From Burkholderiaceae bacterium (GTDB lineage: Bacteria; Pseudomonadota; Gammaproteobacteria; Burkholderiales; Burkholderiaceae_C), in the NCBI GenBank assembly GCA_030726195.1, contig JANREF010000082.1, positions 1 to 8,555 on the forward strand: a stretch of 8,555 nucleotides of DNA, read 5' to 3'. The notes under the pieces were generated by a model that worked only from the letters and a program-made list of their open reading frames with translations, searched no databases and had not been told where the DNA came from. Both the position numbers and the translations under genes were made by a program. The first letter of the stretch is position 1, and each line of letters starts with the position of its first letter. Below are positions 6,742 through 8,555 of the stretch, in pieces.

Positions 6742-7677
6742 ATGTCTAGCAGCGTTGACCATTACGAGAACTTTCCAGTCGCAAGTTGGCTGTGCCCCAA
6801 GCCCATTCGCCCCGCCGTGCGTGCCATCTACCACTGGGCCAGAACGGGCGACGACATTGCCGACGAGGGCAGCGCCGCACCTGCTGAGCGTCTGGCCGAT
6901 CTGGCCAGCATGCGTTTGGCGCTCAGCCAAGCCCTCAAAACTGACACACCTGACACACCTGACACAGCAGACACAACACCCCCCCCCGATTCTGATCTGC
7001 AGCGTTGGTCTGGCTTGGTACAGCCGCTGGCCCACTTGGTGGCGCTTGGCCTTGATCCCCAACCCTTGTTTGACCTGCTCACCGCGTTCGAAGCCGACGT
7101 GCAGCGCACAGCGCCAGTAACAGCAGCACCAACACCACGGCCTCTGGGTCACCGCTACGCAGACTGGCCTGAGCTGCTCCAGTACTGCAGCCACTCTGCG
7201 AACCCCATTGGGCGACTGATGCTGCAGCTGTACAAGGTGAGCGACCCGCAAGTGGTCGCGCACAGCGACGCCGTGTGCACCGCACTGCAACTGATTAATT
7301 TTTGGCAAGACCTGAGCCAAGACCTGGCCAGGGGCCGCTACTACATCCCCGTGTCGGTATTGGCCCAGCACCACCTACCGCCCCACTGCGACCTGCGTGC
7401 CCTGCCCCAGGCCCAGTCTTGTGCCGTGGTCGCCAGCTTGGTGCAGCACGCCCGCGCACTCATGGCCCAAGGCACCCCCGTGATTCACGCCGTCCCAGGG
7501 CTGGCAGGGTGGGAGCTCGCCGGCGTGGTCGCAGGTGGACTGCGTGTGCTGCACCGCATTGAACACACAGGTTACAGGGCCGCTCACATACGCCCCAAGC
7601 TGGGGAAACTGGATTGGCTGGCCGTGGCGTGGCACGCCGTGCGCCTGAAGCTCAGCCGCCCTAACCTCCGCCAGTAA
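6742..7677 (+). CDS. hpnC: HpnC-type squalene/phytoene synthase family enzyme (hydroxysqualene synthase)
   Basis: A 311-residue trans-isoprenyl diphosphate synthase-fold enzyme. In the three-enzyme bacterial squalene route, HpnD makes presqualene diphosphate from farnesyl diphosphate, HpnC converts it to hydroxysqualene, and HpnE reduces that to squalene, usually for hopanoids. The N-terminus HYENFPVASWLCP (7-19) is characteristic of HpnC. The first Asp-rich motif is DDIADE (37-42), and the second is NFWQDLSQD (186-194), followed by RGRYYIP (197-203). Both bind Mg-diphosphate. No membrane segment is evident. An odd low-complexity insert of Thr, Asp and Pro (67-83) is encoded by a tandem repeat and a C run. 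The ATG fits the family start but has no visible ribosome site. The stop lies in a tandem duplication CCAGTAA-CCAGTAA (7671-7684). hpnD and hpnE do not follow directly; the next gene is an efflux-type adaptor. HpnD or phytoene synthase are less likely alternatives. Confidence 0.88.
   Translation: MSSSVDHYENFPVASWLCPKPIRPAVRAIYHWARTGDDIADEGSAAPAERLADLASMRLALSQALKTDTPDTPDTADTTPPPDSDLQRWSGLVQPLAHLVALGLDPQPLFDLLTAFEADVQRTAPVTAAPTPRPLGHRYADWPELLQYCSHSANPIGRLMLQLYKVSDPQVVAHSDAVCTALQLINFWQDLSQDLARGRYYIPVSVLAQHHLPPHCDLRALPQAQSCAVVASLVQHARALMAQGTPVIHAVPGLAGWELAGVVAGGLRVLHRIEHTGYRAAHIRPKLGKLDWLAVAWHAVRLKLSRPNLRQ
6941..6987 (+). repeat. 9-bp minisatellite and C9 tract inside hpnC
   Basis: Four tandem 9-bp units (CTGACACAC twice, then CTGACACAG and CAGACACAA) are followed by nine consecutive C (6979-6987). 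They encode Asp-Thr-Pro-like repeats and Pro80-Pro82. Loss or gain of a 9-bp unit would keep the frame, while slippage in the C run would break it. The conserved catalytic motifs lie on either side, so the stretch is probably a surface loop. Confidence 0.85.
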
Positions 7678-8093
7678 CCAGTAACCAGGCTAAACCCAAC
7701 GCGATATACGGTCACTCCTGACCACGGGTGCGCTGCGGCCTGCATGAGCCACAATAGACGGGATTTGCATTGGAAGTGGCGATACGCGGCCAACTGCTTG
7801 GAGTTACCGCCTATCAGTAGCTGTTGTGCATGGACTGAGCGGCACCCGCGCAGCACCTGGTCTAGATCGGGGAAGCATCTGAATGTGCGGCTCGATGTCG
7901 CACCAGTGCTGCAAATGCTGGCACCATCGAATAGCCACTTGCTGGACTCGTTATCAGTACCCTCCTATTACTTATCCGATACTCGCGACACGCACCGACA
8001 CCAACACCAACACCAACACCAAATTTAGTATCCGCACCAGCCACGCTTCCCACCGCGCCACGACCAACACCACCAACGCCACATTCACCGCAC
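7678..8093 (+). other. 416-bp spacer between hpnC and the adaptor gene, no convincing gene
   Basis: No reading frame here shows recognisable protein features. It begins with the second copy of the CCAGTAA duplication, then an inverted repeat GGTCA-CTCC-TGACC (7710-7723) without a T run. The middle part (about 7735-7960) has mixed composition and could be a decayed gene or repeated element; I do not recognise it. From about 7985 the plus strand becomes very rich in A and C. By hand count, 7991-8130 has only 14 G and 12 T in 140 bases, which suggests an unstructured leader or a Rho loading site. Confidence 0.5.
7997..8020 (+). repeat. Hexamer tandem repeat (AACACC)
   Basis: Four consecutive 6-bp units, GACACC then AACACC three times, lie in the A/C-rich spacer about 75 bp upstream of the adaptor start. 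They are too short and close-packed to be a CRISPR array. They are likely slippage-derived, and the copy number may vary between strains. Confidence 0.8.
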
Positions 8094-8555
8094 ATGCAAC
8101 ACACACACCAACCATCTACCCAGCGCCACCACTCGTCAGCTGCTGTCCAAGCGGCCACACACGCCGCGCGGGCCGCGCGCGTCAAGCGCTACGTGACATG
8201 GACAGCGGTGTTGGTGTGCGGCGCATGCGTCTACGCGGCCTCCAACGCAGCGCACGGAGCAGAGGCCAACGCAGTCGCGCCCCCCTTGGTGCGCACCACA
8301 GCCTTTCAAGACGCTTGGGTCTACCCCACGGTGACGGTTGCCGCGCAAGTACAAGCCCGCAACACGGCGCAGGTGGCAGCACAAGTCGGTGGTGTGGTGC
8401 AAAGCTGGCGTGCAGACACGGGCGCAAGTGTGCGCCGTGGTGATGTATTGGCCCAACTAGACCCGCAAGACCTCAGCCTGGCACTGGCACAGGCCAAGGC
8501 CCAGCAACAAGCCGCCGCAGCCCAGATGGCCTTGAGCGAACAGCAGCTGGTCAGA
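8094..8555 (+). CDS. HlyD/RND-family periplasmic adaptor (membrane fusion protein), N-terminal part
   Basis: The frame stays open from the ATG at 8094 to the window edge, giving 154 residues without a stop. A basic N-terminal stretch (ending RAARVKRY) leads into one hydrophobic segment (about 34-50) that should be a membrane anchor or uncleaved signal. Next comes the start of a barrel/lipoyl region: VQARNTAQVAAQVGGVV (86-102), then DTGASVRRGDVLAQLD (108-123), the classic biotinyl-lipoyl signature of adaptors. A Gln/Ala-rich helix from about 127 is the first arm of the coiled-coil hairpin. Such proteins link an inner-membrane pump to an outer-membrane channel, so a pump gene probably follows outside the window. 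No ribosome site precedes the ATG, and the frame is open upstream to 7935 without another ATG; a GTG at codon 34 is possible. Substrate unknown. Confidence 0.82.
   Translation, partial: MQHTHQPSTQRHHSSAAVQAATHAARAARVKRYVTWTAVLVCGACVYAASNAAHGAEANAVAPPLVRTTAFQDAWVYPTVTVAAQVQARNTAQVAAQVGGVVQSWRADTGASVRRGDVLAQLDPQDLSLALAQAKAQQQAAAAQMALSEQQLVR

Noticed and set aside
6718..7374. Minus-strand open frame of 218 codons opposite hpnC
   Set aside because: It is antisense to conserved hpnC motifs, has a Cys/Val low-complexity stretch from the repeat, and shows no recognisable domain.
7997..8020. CRISPR-like repeats
   Set aside because: The unit is 6 bp with no spacers between copies; it is a simple tandem repeat.
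7744..8028. Plus-strand frame of 94 codons in the spacer after hpnC
   Set aside because: It ends in a His-Gln repeat from the hexamer, has no ribosome site and no recognisable similarity.
7883..8443. Plus-strand open frame of 186 codons in the spacer and adaptor region
   Set aside because: It is out of frame with the adaptor, which shows a clear lipoyl-domain signature; the product is Thr/His/Arg low complexity from the repeats.

Overview
The window reads as a chromosomal segment of a betaproteobacterium, most likely in the order Burkholderiales and perhaps Comamonadaceae. This rests on the order tig-clpP-clpX-lon, a tRNA-Leu(UAG) just ahead of tig, the sequence style of ClpP, ClpX and trigger factor, and a moderately GC-rich composition judged by eye. 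The lineage is inference; no database was searched.

Left two thirds (about 1-6438), all on the minus strand. In transcription order this holds tRNA-Leu(UAG), tig (trigger factor), clpP, clpX, lon, and the first 22 nt of a tRNA that looks like tRNA-Gly(GCC), cut by the window edge. It is the classic protein quality-control cluster: trigger factor folds nascent chains, ClpX unfolds tagged substrates for ClpP, and Lon degrades misfolded proteins. All four proteins look intact, with every catalytic motif I checked present. The gaps hold several structures: two hairpins after tig, one resembling an intrinsic terminator; a 12-bp palindrome upstream of clpP; two stem-loops between clpP and clpX, one a nested hairpin; and a sigma-32-like -10 element with a palindrome upstream of lon.

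Right third (6439-8555), plus strand, divergent from the above. A 303-bp divergent intergenic region is followed by hpnC, a squalene-synthase-like enzyme of the hopanoid/squalene pathway. hpnC carries an internal 9-bp minisatellite and a run of nine C. After it comes a 416-bp spacer with no convincing gene; its last part is very rich in A and C and poor in G. The window then ends inside a gene that is easy to miss because it has no stop here (8094 to the edge). It encodes the N-terminal part of an HlyD/RND-type periplasmic adaptor (membrane fusion protein). The usual hpnC partners, hpnD and hpnE, are not in the window.

I found no wholly new system. The best leads are regulatory structures in the gaps of the protease cluster, the slippage-prone repeat in hpnC, the A/C-rich leader of the adaptor gene, and the unusual pairing of hpnC with an efflux adaptor.
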